In this document: piece by piece, positions 18,509-27,651 of the stretch | Numbering within the stretch: the first letter of the stretch is position 1 | How the letters are laid out: the number at the start of each line of letters is the position of its first letter | Assembly: GCF_013034685.1 (NCBI RefSeq) | Contig: NZ_WQGO01000001.1 | Span: forward strand, 62,001 to 126,000 | DNA from: Ruegeria lacuscaerulensis | Lineage (GTDB): Bacteria > Pseudomonadota > Alphaproteobacteria > Rhodobacterales > Rhodobacteraceae | Length of the DNA: 64,000 nt | Reading direction: 5' to 3' | Translations under genes and position numbers: made by a program | The notes under the pieces: model-generated | Seen by the model: only the letters and a program-made list of their open reading frames with translations | Database searches by the model: none | Told to the model about the DNA's origin: nothing

Positions 18509-19687
18509 ATGAAACTGTCGCAGCGGATCACGCAGCTTACCCAAGGCGGCAGCGACGGGTGGGGTGTGTTCTATCGCGCCCGCCGGATGATAAGTGAGGG
18601 ACAAGCGGTTACCGAACTGACCATTGGTGAACATGACATTCGCACCGATCCGTCGATCTTGGCTGAGATGGAACTGTCTGCACGCCAAGGTCATACGGGC
18701 TACGCCATGGTGCCCGGCACCGAACTGCTGCGCGAGACGGTGGCCGCCCGCATTCAGACCCGCACCGGTGTCAATACAACCCGAGACAATATTCTGATCA
18801 CGCCCGGAGGTCAGTCGGCCCTGTTCGCCGCGCATGTAGCCGTCTGTGACCCCGGTGATGTGGGCCTGTATCTCGACCCTTACTATGCCACCTATCCCGG
18901 CACGATCCGAGGGGCCGGAGCGGTTGCGCGTGTGGTTCAGACGAAGGCAGAAGACGCATTTCAACCACGTGCAGACAGGATCGACGCGGCGTCGGAGGGC
19001 GCTGTCTCACTTCTGATCAACTCGCCCAACAATCCCACTGGCGTCGTTTATTCGCGCCAAACTTTGGAAGCCGTTGCGGAAGTCTGCCGCAGGCGCGACC
19101 TTTGGCTGATCTCGGACGAGGTCTATGACACTCAAGTGTGGGACGGCACGCATATCTCGCCCCGTGCGCTGCCAGATATGCTCGCCCGCACGCTGGTAAT
19201 CGGCTCGATGTCGAAATCCCACGCCATGACCGGATCTCGGTGCGGGTGGGTTGCCGGACCTCCGGATGTGATCGAACACATGATCAATCTGGCCACGCAC
19301 ACGACATATGGCGTTCCTGGTTTCATTCAGGACGCTGCGGTTTTCGCGTTGAACGCAGGCCCCGAGCTTGAGAACCGCATCGCCGCCCCTTTCCGCAGAC
19401 GTCGCAAGCTGGCGATGGATATTCTGGCCGCGCAAAACACGGTCGGGTTGATTCCAGCCCAGGGCGCGATGTATCTGATGCTGGACATTCGCCCCACCGG
19501 CCTGAATGGCGAGGGATTTGCCAATGCCCTGCTGGATACGCACGCGATTGCCGTCATGCCGGGCGAAAGTTTCGGCCAAGCCGCCGCAGGACATATCCGC
19601 GTTGCCATGACCATAGACGACGATCGTTTTGCCGCCGCTTTGCGGACCATATGCTGCTTTGCAGCGGAGCTGAGTTCAGGGCGATAG
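18509..19687 (+). CDS. Class I/II PLP-dependent aminotransferase
   Basis: A 392-residue fold-type I enzyme. NILITPGGQSALFAAH, SPNNPTGVVYSRQTLE (substrate and PLP contacts), SDEVYDTQVWDG and GSMSKSHAMTGSRCGW with the PLP lysine are present. It resembles aspartate/arginine:pyruvate-type aminotransferases. GGAG lies about six bases before the ATG at 18509. It stands alone; the preceding 260 bp hold nothing I can recognise beyond its promoter. The exact amino donor is unknown. Confidence 0.85.
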   Translation: MKLSQRITQLTQGGSDGWGVFYRARRMISEGQAVTELTIGEHDIRTDPSILAEMELSARQGHTGYAMVPGTELLRETVAARIQTRTGVNTTRDNILITPGGQSALFAAHVAVCDPGDVGLYLDPYYATYPGTIRGAGAVARVVQTKAEDAFQPRADRIDAASEGAVSLLINSPNNPTGVVYSRQTLEAVAEVCRRRDLWLISDEVYDTQVWDGTHISPRALPDMLARTLVIGSMSKSHAMTGSRCGWVAGPPDVIEHMINLATHTTYGVPGFIQDAAVFALNAGPELENRIAAPFRRRRKLAMDILAAQNTVGLIPAQGAMYLMLDIRPTGLNGEGFANALLDTHAIAVMPGESFGQAAAGHIRVAMTIDDDRFAAALRTICCFAAELSSGR

Positions 19688-19692
19688 TTGAA

Positions 19693-20211
19693 TCAGAACC
19701 GGAACGTGGTGCGCAGGTTGAACACGTTGGAATCCAGCCCTCCTTCGGATTGGGTGGCATCGTCAAATTCCTGCCGCAACGCCTCACCACTGATGACGAA
19801 CCGATCGTTGATCGGGTAAGCAACTCCAATGCCATAAACCGCAGCGGTGTCATCATCCGCCGAGGTCTCGGCCCGCGCAGCGCCAACTACGACATATCCC
19901 AAAGCGGAGCCGAAGTCGTACCCTCCGCGCAGCTTCAGCCGGGTCGTGCTGTCCAGACTGCCTTCATTTTGGCTTAACCCAAGGGACAGTCGGTTATATT
20001 CAAGCTCTCCGCCCAGAACGAAATTGCCGAAATCGAAATCATATCCGACATGCGGGCCAAAGCTAGCATCGCTTCCGCTTGACCCGTTGGGCCCATCCGC
20101 ATCCGCATAGCCAAAGCTGAAACCAGCATAGGCACCGCTCCAATCCTCAGCCGCAGCGGGGGCTGCGAGGGCCACCAAAATGGAGGCAAGGATTGCGCGG
20201 AACAGTTTCAT
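19693..20211 (-). CDS. Outer-membrane beta-barrel protein (OmpA/Omp25-like)
   Basis: A protein of 172 residues from the ATG at 20211 with signal peptide ILASILVALAAPAAAEDW. The mature part has alternating aromatic/polar strands (GAYAGFSFGYADADG, GGELEYNRLSLGLSQ, LKLRGGYDFGSALGYVVVG) and ends in TTFRF, a C-terminal phenylalanine as required for Bam-mediated insertion. It fits the small porin-like Omp25/surface antigen family. The ATG seven codons upstream (20232) lacks a ribosome-binding site. Its stop is five bases from the convergent aminotransferase. Confidence 0.82.
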   Translation of the reverse strand: MKLFRAILASILVALAAPAAAEDWSGAYAGFSFGYADADGPNGSSGSDASFGPHVGYDFDFGNFVLGGELEYNRLSLGLSQNEGSLDSTTRLKLRGGYDFGSALGYVVVGAARAETSADDDTAAVYGIGVAYPINDRFVISGEALRQEFDDATQSEGGLDSNVFNLRTTFRF

Positions 20212-20424
20212 CGCCTTGCGAAGGCCTTTCATAAAAAAATTTGAGTATTCTTCAGAGACTGGCACAGAACTGTATGTAAATGGTTAAAATTCAATTGAGA
20301 TCACGAAAAGCTGTTAAACAAGTGACCGAAGTATAACAGATTTCCCGCAATATGGGGTCTTTTCTTTACTTTACGTCACCTAAGCGATCTGACGACACGG
20401 ATTGTTTCGCTTTTGACCCATCAG

Positions 20425-20448
20425 GTCGCAAACAGAACAGATTGCGAC
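20425..20448. promoter_or_regulatory. Inverted repeat GTCGCAA-N10-TTGCGAC upstream of the mttB-like gene, candidate operator
   Basis: A perfect 7-bp inverted repeat separated by ten bases. It lies about 180 bp before the mttB-like start and 43 bp before the short leader ORF. Centre-to-centre distance of the arms is 17 bp, between one and two helical turns, so a dimeric repressor or activator could bind; as RNA it would be a weak hairpin. The regulator is unknown. Confidence 0.35.
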
Positions 20449-20490
20449 GTTTCGGATTGAAAGACTGAACGTCACGAAGCGAGGAACCGT

Positions 20491-20583
20491 ATGCAAAGCG
20501 ACGTTTGGAAAATCCGGTTGATCAGCCGTACGATCGGGGCGGATCGCGGTCGCGCGGCGCGGGGGCGTCCATTCGGGCACTAA
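20491..20583 (+). CDS. Possible 30-aa leader ORF ahead of the mttB-like gene
   Basis: ATG 20491 follows GCGAGGAACC, a good ribosome-binding site seven bases away, and the frame ends at TAA 20581-20583, 41 bp before the mttB-like start. The peptide begins MQSDVWKIRLISRTIG and is Arg/Gly-rich towards its end (six Arg in the last 13 residues). It has no membrane segment or recognised domain. It may be a leader peptide or chance; the ribosome-binding site is the main support. Confidence 0.3.
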   Translation: MQSDVWKIRLISRTIGADRGRAARGRPFGH

Positions 20584-20624
20584 TTGACGCCACCCTGTAC
20601 GCTTTTCATCTATCGGATCCTGAA

Positions 20625-22169
20625 ATGAACGACCAATCCCGTACATCCTCGCGCAGCGGCGGACGCGCCGCGCGTCGGGCCGCCCGCGCCACGGCCCTAC
20701 CCGATCACCTGCGCCCAGTGCGCCCCGGCCTTGAGGGCGGTACGTATAAACCTCTGACCGCTCAACAGGTCGAGCAAATACACCAAGCGGCGCTGACAGC
20801 GCTGGAAACCATCGGACTTGCCGATGCACCGCAAAGCGGAATCGACTATCTGGTGGGCGCTGGCTGTACCTTGGGCGAGGACGGACGCATTCGGTTTCCG
20901 CGCGCACTGGTCGAGGATACGATCGCCAAGGCGAACCGCTCGGTAACCCTGCACAGCCGCGATGGGCAAACTGATCTGGAGCTGTCTGGTACCCGCGTCC
21001 ACTATGGCACCGCAGGCGCCGCTGTCAGCATGGTCGATGTGGAGGGGCGAGAGTACCGCGATTCGACCGTGCAAGACCTGCACGACGCCGCACGCATCTG
21101 CCAGCAACTGGACAATATCCATTTTGTTCAACGCCCTATGGTGTGTCGTGACATCACCGACAATCTGGAAATGGATCTGAACACGGTCTATGCCGCTTGC
21201 TCCGGCACCTTCAAACATATCGGCACCTCGTTCACCGAACCTAGCCATGTAGCCCCCGCAGTGGAAATGCTGCACATGATTGCTGGCGGCGAGGACAAAT
21301 GGCGTGAGCGGCCTTTCGTGTCGAATTCGAACTGTTTCGTAGTGCCTCCGATGAAATTCGCCACCGAAAGCTGCGAAGTGATGGAGGAATGTATCAAAGC
21401 TGGAATGCCGGTTCTGCTGCTCTCGGCCGGAATGGCGGGGGCGACCGCACCGTCGACTATCGCGGGAGCAATCGCTCAGGCGACGGCGGAATGTCTTGCA
21501 GGGTTGGTTTACGTAAATGCCGTAAGCCCTGGGGCCCCTGCGGTTTTTGGAACATGGCCATTTGGCTTGGACCTGCGCACAGGCGCGATGTCCATCGGGT
21601 CGGGCGAACAAGCGCTGCTGACCGCAGGCTGCGCCCAGATGCATCATTTCTACGATCTGCCGGGCGGTGCCGCCGCTGGTGCGTCAGATTCAAAATTGCC
21701 CGACATGCAGGCCGGATGGGAGCAGATGTGCTCGAACGTTATGGCCGGCCTGTCCGGGGTGAACATGGTCTATGAGGCCGCTGGTATGCACGCCTCCCTT
21801 CTTGGATTTTGCTTTGAAAGCCTTATCTTGGGGGACGATCTTATCGGTCAAGCGCAGCGCTGCGTGCGGGGGATCGAGGTTACGGACGAGACCCTTGCCC
21901 TTGATCAGATGGCCGAGGTCTGCATGGGCGGCCCCGGTCACTATCTGGGCACCGAAGCAACGCTCAGCCGGATGCAAGCCGATTACGTGTATCCGACCTA
22001 TGGCGACCGAACGTCACCCAAAGAATGGGCCGAATTGGACAAGCCTGACCTGATCGCCAAGGCCACGGCCCGGAAAGAGGAAATCCTGTCCGCACCGTCA
22101 CCCGCACGGTTCGATCCCATGCTGGAAGCGGCGCTTCGCGAGAAATTTAACATTCATTTGCCAACGTAA
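20625..22169 (+). CDS. Trimethylamine methyltransferase (MttB) superfamily protein, non-pyrrolysine
   Basis: A 514-residue protein of the MttB family: after a basic N-terminus (RSGGRAARRAAR) it shows LTAQQVEQIHQAALTALETIG, HYGTAGAAVSMVDVEGREYR, FVSNSNCFVVPPMKFATES and GGPGHYLGTEATLSRMQADYVYPTYGDRTS, all typical of the TIM-barrel methyltransferases. The frame has no in-frame TAG, so pyrrolysine is absent, as in MtgB, the glycine betaine:corrinoid methyltransferase of Desulfitobacterium. The likely reaction is methyl transfer from a quaternary amine to a corrinoid protein; a candidate corrinoid protein is at 48340. The substrate is unknown. ATG 20625 is the start used by relatives (MNDQSR...); an upstream in-frame ATG at 20505 has no ribosome-binding site. 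A terminator follows, so it is monocistronic. Confidence 0.88.
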   Translation: MNDQSRTSSRSGGRAARRAARATALPDHLRPVRPGLEGGTYKPLTAQQVEQIHQAALTALETIGLADAPQSGIDYLVGAGCTLGEDGRIRFPRALVEDTIAKANRSVTLHSRDGQTDLELSGTRVHYGTAGAAVSMVDVEGREYRDSTVQDLHDAARICQQLDNIHFVQRPMVCRDITDNLEMDLNTVYAACSGTFKHIGTSFTEPSHVAPAVEMLHMIAGGEDKWRERPFVSNSNCFVVPPMKFATESCEVMEECIKAGMPVLLLSAGMAGATAPSTIAGAIAQATAECLAGLVYVNAVSPGAPAVFGTWPFGLDLRTGAMSIGSGEQALLTAGCAQMHHFYDLPGGAAAGASDSKLPDMQAGWEQMCSNVMAGLSGVNMVYEAAGMHASLLGFCFESLILGDDLIGQAQRCVRGIEVTDETLALDQMAEVCMGGPGHYLGTEATLSRMQADYVYPTYGDRTSPKEWAELDKPDLIAKATARKEEILSAPSPARFDPMLEAALREKFNIHLPT

Positions 22170-22180
22170 GTGCCTGAAAA

Positions 22181-22202
22181 AAAGGGGGCCGAGGCCCCCT
22201 TT
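22181..22202 (+). terminator. Rho-independent terminator of the mttB-like gene
   Basis: AAAGGGGGCC (22181-22190) pairs with GGCCCCCTTT (22193-22202), with the inner bases opening into a small loop. It is GC-rich, 12 bp after the stop, and is flanked by A and T runs, so it can terminate on either strand. Confidence 0.85.
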
Positions 22203-22469
22203 AAGTTTCGCCATCCAGGCTCATCTCGTTGACCGCCCGGTGTTTTTTTGCCTGCGGCCTGGACTGCGCATGGGACGAGCGCACCCGTCCCGTGAGAGAG
22301 TGGGAAAGAGCAATATTCCGCCCCACCCTGTTCCCGGCCGACACGGGCATGTCGGCCGAGTGGAAAAAGGCATCGTCGGTAAGTCTCGGCGCCTTCTTCC
22401 GTTTTCGTCGGGACCGGGCATTCGGGGGAAAGCCCAGGTCCCTACACCCCGCCTGACGGGGCGTTTGCC
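22203..22469. other. Hairpin-rich intergenic region between mttB-like and nrdJ, possible structured RNA
   Basis: 267 bp with four self-complementary elements: GGGACG/CGTCCC (22272-22291), a 9-bp perfect stem CGGCCGACA/TGTCGGCCG (22335-22358), GGGACC-GGGC/GCCC-A-GGTCCC (22410-22442) and CCCCG/CGGGG (22447-22461). Open frames here (75-77 codons on plus, 66 on minus) are Pro/Arg-rich, mutually inconsistent and lack ribosome-binding sites, so I read it as non-coding. It could be the long 3' UTR of nrdJ (minus) or an independent RNA. It does not match the tmRNA, SRP RNA or RNase P motifs I know. Confidence 0.45.
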
Positions 22470-25400
22470 TTAGCTACACCCGCTGGTCGCACCGCAGGTG
22501 TTGCATTTCATGCAGGTGCCGTTGCGCACCAGCGTGTAGTTTCCGCATTCACCGCAGGGATCGCCCTCGTACCCTTGCATCTTGGCTTTGGTACGGGCGT
22601 CCATACCGGTCGCCACTGCGGTTTCAGCAGGGGCATCAAAGACGGCGGCAGGTTCCGCCATTCCCGTTGCATCTGCTTGCGGCGTGAACACGGCCAGATC
22701 CTGCGGCAACCGCTTGCGCAGATACCCAGTCGAGCTGATTTGTTTCAATACTTCCAATGACTTGGAGGCCGCTGTTTCACTGACTTCCGAGACGTTCGAG
22801 ACACCTTCTTCCTCGCCCCGGCCGATATCGTCAAAGGTCGCACCTTCGGGCTTCACATGGGCCAGATCGGTGCGGTCCAGATAGCTGACAGCAAGCTCGC
22901 GGAAGATGTAGTCTAGGATGGACGTCGCGTTCTTTATCGAGTCGTTGCCCTGCACCATCCCCGCCGGTTCGAACTTGGTGAAGGTAAAGGCGTCCACGAA
23001 CTCTTCCAGCGGCACGCCGTATTGCAGACCGACCGAGACTGCGATGGCAAAGTTATTCATCATCGCCCGGAAGCCAGCGCCTTCCTTGTGCATGTCGATG
23101 AAAATCTCGCCCAACGAGCCGTCCGAATACTCACCCGTCCGCAGATAGACCTTATGGCCGCCCACGATGGCTTTCTGAGTGTAGCCTTTCCGACGCTCGG
23201 GCATCTTCTCGCGGTGCGAGCGGACGATTTCCTTGACGACGACCTTCTCGATGACCTTCTCGGCCAGCACGGCAGCTTTTTCGGCCGGTGTGCCGCTTTC
23301 CAGAACTTCGGCGGCCTCATCATCATCCTCAACCAATGCAGCGGCCAAAGGCTGAGACAGTTTCGAGCCGTCGCGGTACAGCGCGTTCGCTTTCACACCC
23401 AGCGACCACGACAACTCATATGCCTTCTGGCAGTCTTCGATGGTCGCGTCGTTCGGCATGTTGATCGTCTTCGAGATCGCACCCGAGATGAAGCTCTGCG
23501 CCGCCGCCATCATGGTGATGTGGCTGTCAACCCCGAGGAAACGCTTACCTTTCTTGCCGCACGGGTTGGCACAATCGAAGATGGAATAGTGTTCCTCTTT
23601 CAGGTGCGGCGCGCCTTCCAGTGTCATGGTTCCGCAGACGTGATCATTCGCCGCTTCGATATCTGCGCGGGTGAAACCCAAGTGACGCAGCAGGTCGAAG
23701 GTCGGGTCATTCAGCTTGGTGGCCGGGATGCCCAGAACGCCGGTGCAGAAATCCTCGCCCAGCGTCCACTGGTTGAAGACAAACCGGATGTCGAAGGCGC
23801 TTTCTAGCGCAGCATCCACTTTCGCCAGTTCGTTCGGACCGAAGCCGTGGCCGGTCAAAGAGGTGTGATTGATCCCCGGCGCGTTCCCGATGGTACCGTG
23901 GCCGACCGCGTAGCCCACGATCTCTTCGATCTGAGACGAGGAATAGCCCAGCTTCTCCAGCGCCGAAGGAACCGAACGGTTGATGATCTTGAAGTAACCA
24001 CCACCGGCCAGCTTCTTGAACTTGACCAGCGCAAAGTCCGGCTCAATCCCGGTGGTGTCGCAATCCATCACCAGACCGATGGTGCCGGTGGGGGCGATCA
24101 CAGTGGCCTGCGCGTTGCGATAACCGTTCTTTTCACCCAGACTCAGCGCCTCATCCCAAGCGGACATGGCCAGATCGATCAAACGCTTGTCCGGGCAGTT
24201 GCCGTGGTCCAGAGGCACCGGCTTTACCGCCAGCTTCTCATAGCCCTCGGTCACACCTTGCGCAGCACGGCGGTGGTTGCGGATGACACGCAGCATATGA
24301 TCGGCGTTCCGCTCATAGCCTTTGAACGCACCCAGCTCACCGGCAATTTCGGCAGAGGTCGCATAGGCCACACCTGTCATGATCGCGGTCAACGCGCCAC
24401 AGATTGCCCGCCCCTCATCCGAGTCGTAGCTGTAGCCCATGTTCATCAGCAGACCGCCGATATTTGCATAGCCCAGACCCAAGGTGCGGAAGTCATAAGA
24501 CAGTTGCGCGATTTCCTTCGACGGGAACTGCGCCATGGTCACCGAGATTTCCAGCGTCAGCGTCCACAGGCGAGAGGCGTGCATGTAGTCGGCCGCCTGG
24601 AACTCACCATCCTTCAGGAATGTCAGCAGGTTCATCGACGCCAGGTTACAGGCCGTGTCATCGAGGAACATGTATTCCGAGCACGGGTTCGAACCGCGAA
24701 TCTCACCATCTTCGGGGCATGTGTGCCATTCATTGACCGTGTCATGGAACTGAATGCCCGGATCGGCGCAAGCCCATGCGGCGTGTCCAACTTTCTCCCA
24801 CAGATCGCGTGCCTTGACAGTCTTGGCGATCTTGCCATCAGTGCGGTTGATCAGCTCCCAATCGGCGTCTTTCTCAACGGCGGTCAGGAACGCGTTGGTC
24901 ACACGGATCGAGTTATTAGAGTTCTGACCCGAGACCGAGCTGTAAGCTTCCGAATCCCAGTCCGTATCATAGGTCGGGAATTCGATGCTGTCGTGACCCT
25001 GCTTTGCGTAATCCAACACGCGCTTGATGTAAGTCTCGGGGATTGCTACCTTTTTGGCCTCGCGCACAGCGTTCTTGAGGCTGTCATTCTTGTTCGGATC
25101 ATAGGCGTCATCGGCGGCACCGTCCCAGCTGCGGATGGCCTCGAAAATGCCGTTCAGCATCTTCTCGTGCATCTTCGATCCGGCAACGATCGAGGCCACC
25201 TTCTGCTCTTCGATCACCTTCCATTCGATGAATTGCTCGATATCGGGATGATCTGCATCGACGATTACCATCTTTGCTGCTCGACGGGTTGTTCCGCCTG
25301 ATTTGATCGCGCCAGCGGCGCGGTCGCCGATCTTGAGAAAGCCCATCAGGCCCGAAGACTTGCCGCCACCCGACAGCGCTTCGCCCTCTGCACGCAGATG

Positions 25401-26084
25401 GCTGAAGTTGGTCCCGGTTCCCGAGCCATATTTAAACAGGCGCGCCTCGCGCACCCACAGATCCATGATGCCGCCTTCGTTCACCAGATCATCATCGACG
25501 GACTGGATGAAGCACGCGTGCGGCTGCGGATGCTCATAGGCAGATTTCGACTTGGTCAACTTGCCGGTTTTATAGTCGACATAGTGATGCCCCTGCGCCG
25601 GGCCATCTATTCCGTAGGCCCAATGCAAGCCAGTGTTAAACCACTGCGGCGAGTTTGGCGCGGCACGCTGGGTGGCCAGCATGTAGCGCATCTCGTCAAA
25701 GTAGGCGCGCGCGTCTTCCTCGGTTGAGAAATAGCCGCCCTTCCAACCCCAATAGGCCCATGCACCCGCCAGTCGGTCGAACACCTGTTTGGACGAAGTC
25801 TCACCTTCGAATTCCGCGCCATCCGCAGGGACCGAACGCCACAGGAATTCAGGTACATCCTTTTCTTTGACCTTCTTCAGCTTGGACGGAACACCAGCCT
25901 TGCGGAAATACTTCTGGGCGATGACATCACTTGCCACCTGGCTCCAGCTGGAGGGCACTTCGATATCATCCAGACGGAAAACAATCGTACCATCAGGGTT
26001 ACGGATTTCTGACGTTGCCGAAACAAAGTCCAGCTCCGCATAAGCGTCTTGTCCTGATTTGGTGAATTTTCTGTCAATCTTCAT
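22470..26084 (-). CDS. nrdJ: Vitamin B12-dependent (class II) ribonucleoside-diphosphate reductase
   Basis: A 1204-residue class II ribonucleotide reductase that makes deoxynucleotides with adenosylcobalamin, independent of oxygen. Features in order: substrate region [16 protein letters not shown] (~150-165), [25 protein letters not shown], active-site [21 protein letters not shown] (~470-490) with the radical Cys in [21 protein letters not shown] (~705-720), and a C-terminal zinc-like domain [22 protein letters not shown]. Length is normal, with no intein. ATG 26084 ([11 protein letters not shown]) is chosen over a longer frame because AGGGCGGCGG precedes it. It indicates cobalamin dependence of the cell's DNA synthesis. 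Monocistronic. Confidence 0.97.
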   Translation of the reverse strand: MKIDRKFTKSGQDAYAELDFVSATSEIRNPDGTIVFRLDDIEVPSSWSQVASDVIAQKYFRKAGVPSKLKKVKEKDVPEFLWRSVPADGAEFEGETSSKQVFDRLAGAWAYWGWKGGYFSTEEDARAYFDEMRYMLATQRAAPNSPQWFNTGLHWAYGIDGPAQGHHYVDYKTGKLTKSKSAYEHPQPHACFIQSVDDDLVNEGGIMDLWVREARLFKYGSGTGTNFSHLRAEGEALSGGGKSSGLMGFLKIGDRAAGAIKSGGTTRRAAKMVIVDADHPDIEQFIEWKVIEEQKVASIVAGSKMHEKMLNGIFEAIRSWDGAADDAYDPNKNDSLKNAVREAKKVAIPETYIKRVLDYAKQGHDSIEFPTYDTDWDSEAYSSVSGQNSNNSIRVTNAFLTAVEKDADWELINRTDGKIAKTVKARDLWEKVGHAAWACADPGIQFHDTVNEWHTCPEDGEIRGSNPCSEYMFLDDTACNLASMNLLTFLKDGEFQAADYMHASRLWTLTLEISVTMAQFPSKEIAQLSYDFRTLGLGYANIGGLLMNMGYSYDSDEGRAICGALTAIMTGVAYATSAEIAGELGAFKGYERNADHMLRVIRNHRRAAQGVTEGYEKLAVKPVPLDHGNCPDKRLIDLAMSAWDEALSLGEKNGYRNAQATVIAPTGTIGLVMDCDTTGIEPDFALVKFKKLAGGGYFKIINRSVPSALEKLGYSSSQIEEIVGYAVGHGTIGNAPGINHTSLTGHGFGPNELAKVDAALESAFDIRFVFNQWTLGEDFCTGVLGIPATKLNDPTFDLLRHLGFTRADIEAANDHVCGTMTLEGAPHLKEEHYSIFDCANPCGKKGKRFLGVDSHITMMAAAQSFISGAISKTINMPNDATIEDCQKAYELSWSLGVKANALYRDGSKLSQPLAAALVEDDDEAAEVLESGTPAEKAAVLAEKVIEKVVVKEIVRSHREKMPERRKGYTQKAIVGGHKVYLRTGEYSDGSLGEIFIDMHKEGAGFRAMMNNFAIAVSVGLQYGVPLEEFVDAFTFTKFEPAGMVQGNDSIKNATSILDYIFRELAVSYLDRTDLAHVKPEGATFDDIGRGEEEGVSNVSEVSETAASKSLEVLKQISSTGYLRKRLPQDLAVFTPQADATGMAEPAAVFDAPAETAVATGMDARTKAKMQGYEGDPCGECGNYTLVRNGTCMKCNTCGATSGCS

Positions 26085-26615
26085 GTCCGCCGCCCTAGAT
26101 TCAATTACTTGTCCTTGTCGCCTCAAGTTCGAGAAAGCGAACCTTTGGCCGTGCCAGAAAATTGGGTGCAAGGAACCGGTCGCTGCCAATGGCAACGAAA
26201 TTCCGTTTCAACGGTTGCACGTCTCTATGTTGTGCTTTCCGACCCTCGCCCTATGCCGCGCTCCGGATTTCCTACCAGATTTAGTGGCATCATATTCGGC
26301 CCATACAATCTGGCGTATTCGGCCATAGATCGTCAACGTCATTTTTCCGTCATTTTTGGAATCTTTTATATTGACCCAAGATCTCTCAAATGGCGCTGAA
26401 CGGGGTGGGCCGATTCCTCCACAGGTTCATCCACGGGTTCAAATGGACCGGCGCAAAATTCTGCAGAACAATTAACCGTGATTTCCGGCACAGTTATCGG
26501 CATTTGATAAACCGAAGTTAAGATATCTAAACTCGAATAGAATCATCCCTGCGTTTGTTCGGCGCGAAAACAGCTTCGCCGACCAACGCAGCACGAAGTA
26601 AAGGTACGAGCAGAG
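26085..26615. other. Long intergenic region upstream of nrdJ
   Basis: 531 bp between the divergent nrdJ and lipoprotein genes, more AT-rich than the genes around it. I see no ORF with a ribosome-binding site. Two degenerate NrdR-like boxes at 26272-26318 are listed separately; a TTGACG on the minus strand at about 26337-26332 could be a -35 element for nrdJ, but the -10 is unclear. No cobalamin riboswitch features were recognised. Confidence 0.45.
26272..26318 (-). promoter_or_regulatory. Candidate pair of NrdR boxes upstream of nrdJ
   Basis: CTACCAGATTTAGTGG (26272-26287) and ATACAATCTGGCGTAT (26303-26318) each match about ten of sixteen positions of the NrdR-box consensus ACACWAYAKMTWGTGT, and their starts are exactly 31 bp apart, the three-turn spacing typical of NrdR sites. 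They lie about 190-235 bp before the nrdJ start. Individually weak; the spacing is the main argument. Confidence 0.3.
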
Positions 26616-27050
26616 ATGTCGAAGATTGGAATCCTTCCCCTGATGGGGCTGATCGTGGCCTGCACACCACAAGATGTGCCCCCTCCATCGCGCAGCGCGC
26701 AGTTTGAAACCTATCCCACGCGGCTGTTCGATACGTTCGAAGTCGGCTGTGATGGCCCTGGAGAAGATTTCAGGCGTGTCGGGAATCGCCTGTTCGAATG
26801 CACCGAGTTGCTGCCCCCCGAAACGACGGCCTTTCTGATTCTCAACTATGATGGTTACCCGCAGGATCTGCCCAAAAGCGTGATGCGCCTAACCTCGACC
26901 AAAAACTCCGGCGGATACCGCGTCGACGCTGAACTCTATTTCAACGTACCGCGCCAGAATGCGCCCGACATTCAGGTGCCCGTCGAAAGCGAACAATTGG
27001 ACAAGGCCCTTACCGCGCTTTATCGCGCGATGGGCGGTGCTCCATCTTGA
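26616..27050 (+). CDS. Putative lipoprotein of unknown function
   Basis: A 144-residue protein. The N-terminus [19 protein letters not shown] has a lipobox (LIVAC) with Cys16 as the likely lipidated residue. The mature part has two further cysteines (VGCDGPG and FECTELL) that could form a disulfide. No known domain recognised. GAGCAGAG precedes the ATG. It is followed by a tRNA gene on the opposite strand. Divergent from nrdJ over 530 bp. Confidence 0.7.
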   Translation: MSKIGILPLMGLIVACTPQDVPPPSRSAQFETYPTRLFDTFEVGCDGPGEDFRRVGNRLFECTELLPPETTAFLILNYDGYPQDLPKSVMRLTSTKNSGGYRVDAELYFNVPRQNAPDIQVPVESEQLDKALTALYRAMGGAPS

Positions 27051-27057
27051 AAGAAAG

Positions 27058-27134
27058 TGGTCGGGGCGGCAGGATTCGAACCTACGACCCCCTGTACCCA
27101 AAACAGGTGCGCTACCAGACTGCGCCACGCCCCG
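27058..27134 (-). tRNA. tRNA-Pro (anticodon UGG)
   Basis: On the minus strand: acceptor CGGGGCG pairing with CGCCCCG, D arm GCGC...GCGC, anticodon arm CCTGT-TTTGGGT-ACAGG with TGG, T arm with GGTTCGAATCC and encoded CCA. Length is 77 nt. It starts 8 bp after the convergent lipoprotein gene ends. Confidence 0.97.
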
Positions 27135-27170
27135 GACCGTGCGCCTTCCTAACGGGGCCGTTCTGATTTG

Positions 27171-27187
27171 AAAAGCCCTAACAGGGC
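27171..27187 (-). terminator. Terminator after the DUF192 gene
   Basis: GCCCT (27175-27179) pairs with AGGGC (27183-27187) around AAC; on the minus strand it is followed by TTTT. The hairpin overlaps the TAG stop of the DUF192 gene. Short stem, so moderate confidence. Confidence 0.5.
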
Positions 27188-27648
27188 CAAATTGCAGGAC
27201 CTTGCGAAAAAACTTCGTGCTGCATCTGCGTGCCCGGTTCAATCAGGTAACGCCGCGCCAGCCCTGCGTTGACCTCCAACACGGCATAGACCGAATCGCC
27301 GCCCTCAATCAGCGATAAATCGCCGGGGATGGCATCACTATGCACATTCACGACCTCACCTGCGCGATTCACAAAAATCATATCCAGGGGAATCAGTGTG
27401 TTCTTCATCCAGAACGCGACCCGCTGCGGCGGATCGAAGATAAACAGCATCCCTGCCCGTTGCGGCATGGATTCCCGAAACATCAGACCGCGCGCACGTT
27501 CCTGCGGTGTCACGGCAAGTTCGATATCGAAGCTGATCTGAGACTTTTCATTTTTCAGGTTCACGCGATCCGCGCTACAGGCCGCAAAGGCCGTTCCCGT
27601 CCATACCGATAGTATCGTCGCAGCAACCGAAAGAACCCTGATCATCAT
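27178..27648 (-). CDS. Exported DUF192 family protein
   Basis: A 156-residue protein with a signal peptide (VLSVAATILSVWTGTAFAACS). The DUF192 core is complete: VTPQERARGLMFRESMPQRAGMLFIFDPPQRVAFWMKNTLIPLDMIFVNRAGEVVNVH, ending with YVLEVNAG-like AVLEVNAGLARRYLI. DUF192 proteins are small exported proteins of unknown biochemical role. It begins three bases after the stop of the double cold-shock gene, so the two form an operon. Two adjacent ATG codons (27648, 27645) are possible starts. Confidence 0.88.
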   Translation of the reverse strand: MMIRVLSVAATILSVWTGTAFAACSADRVNLKNEKSQISFDIELAVTPQERARGLMFRESMPQRAGMLFIFDPPQRVAFWMKNTLIPLDMIFVNRAGEVVNVHSDAIPGDLSLIEGGDSVYAVLEVNAGLARRYLIEPGTQMQHEVFSQGPAIWPC

Positions 27649-27651
27649 GCT

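Larger units (their letters stand above)
20212..20624. other. Intergenic region between the outer-membrane protein and the mttB-like gene
   Basis: About 410 bp carrying the divergent promoters. The first 150 bp beside the barrel gene are AT-rich (20235-20375). Further on there is a 7-bp inverted repeat (20425-20448) and a 30-codon ORF (20491-20583), described separately. No sigma-70 promoter stood out well enough to list. Confidence 0.5.

Noticed and set aside
22229..22456. 75-codon plus-strand ORF in the gap before nrdJ
   Set aside because: No ribosome-binding site, Arg/Pro-rich composition, overlapping alternatives in other frames, and the DNA is dominated by hairpins.
23847..25301. 484-codon plus-strand ORF opposite nrdJ
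   Set aside because: Antisense shadow; the minus-strand frame is an intact class II reductase with conserved active-site residues.
26085..26615. Cobalamin riboswitch upstream of nrdJ
   Set aside because: No B12-box-like sequence was recognised, and a B12-requiring enzyme would not be expected to be repressed by B12.
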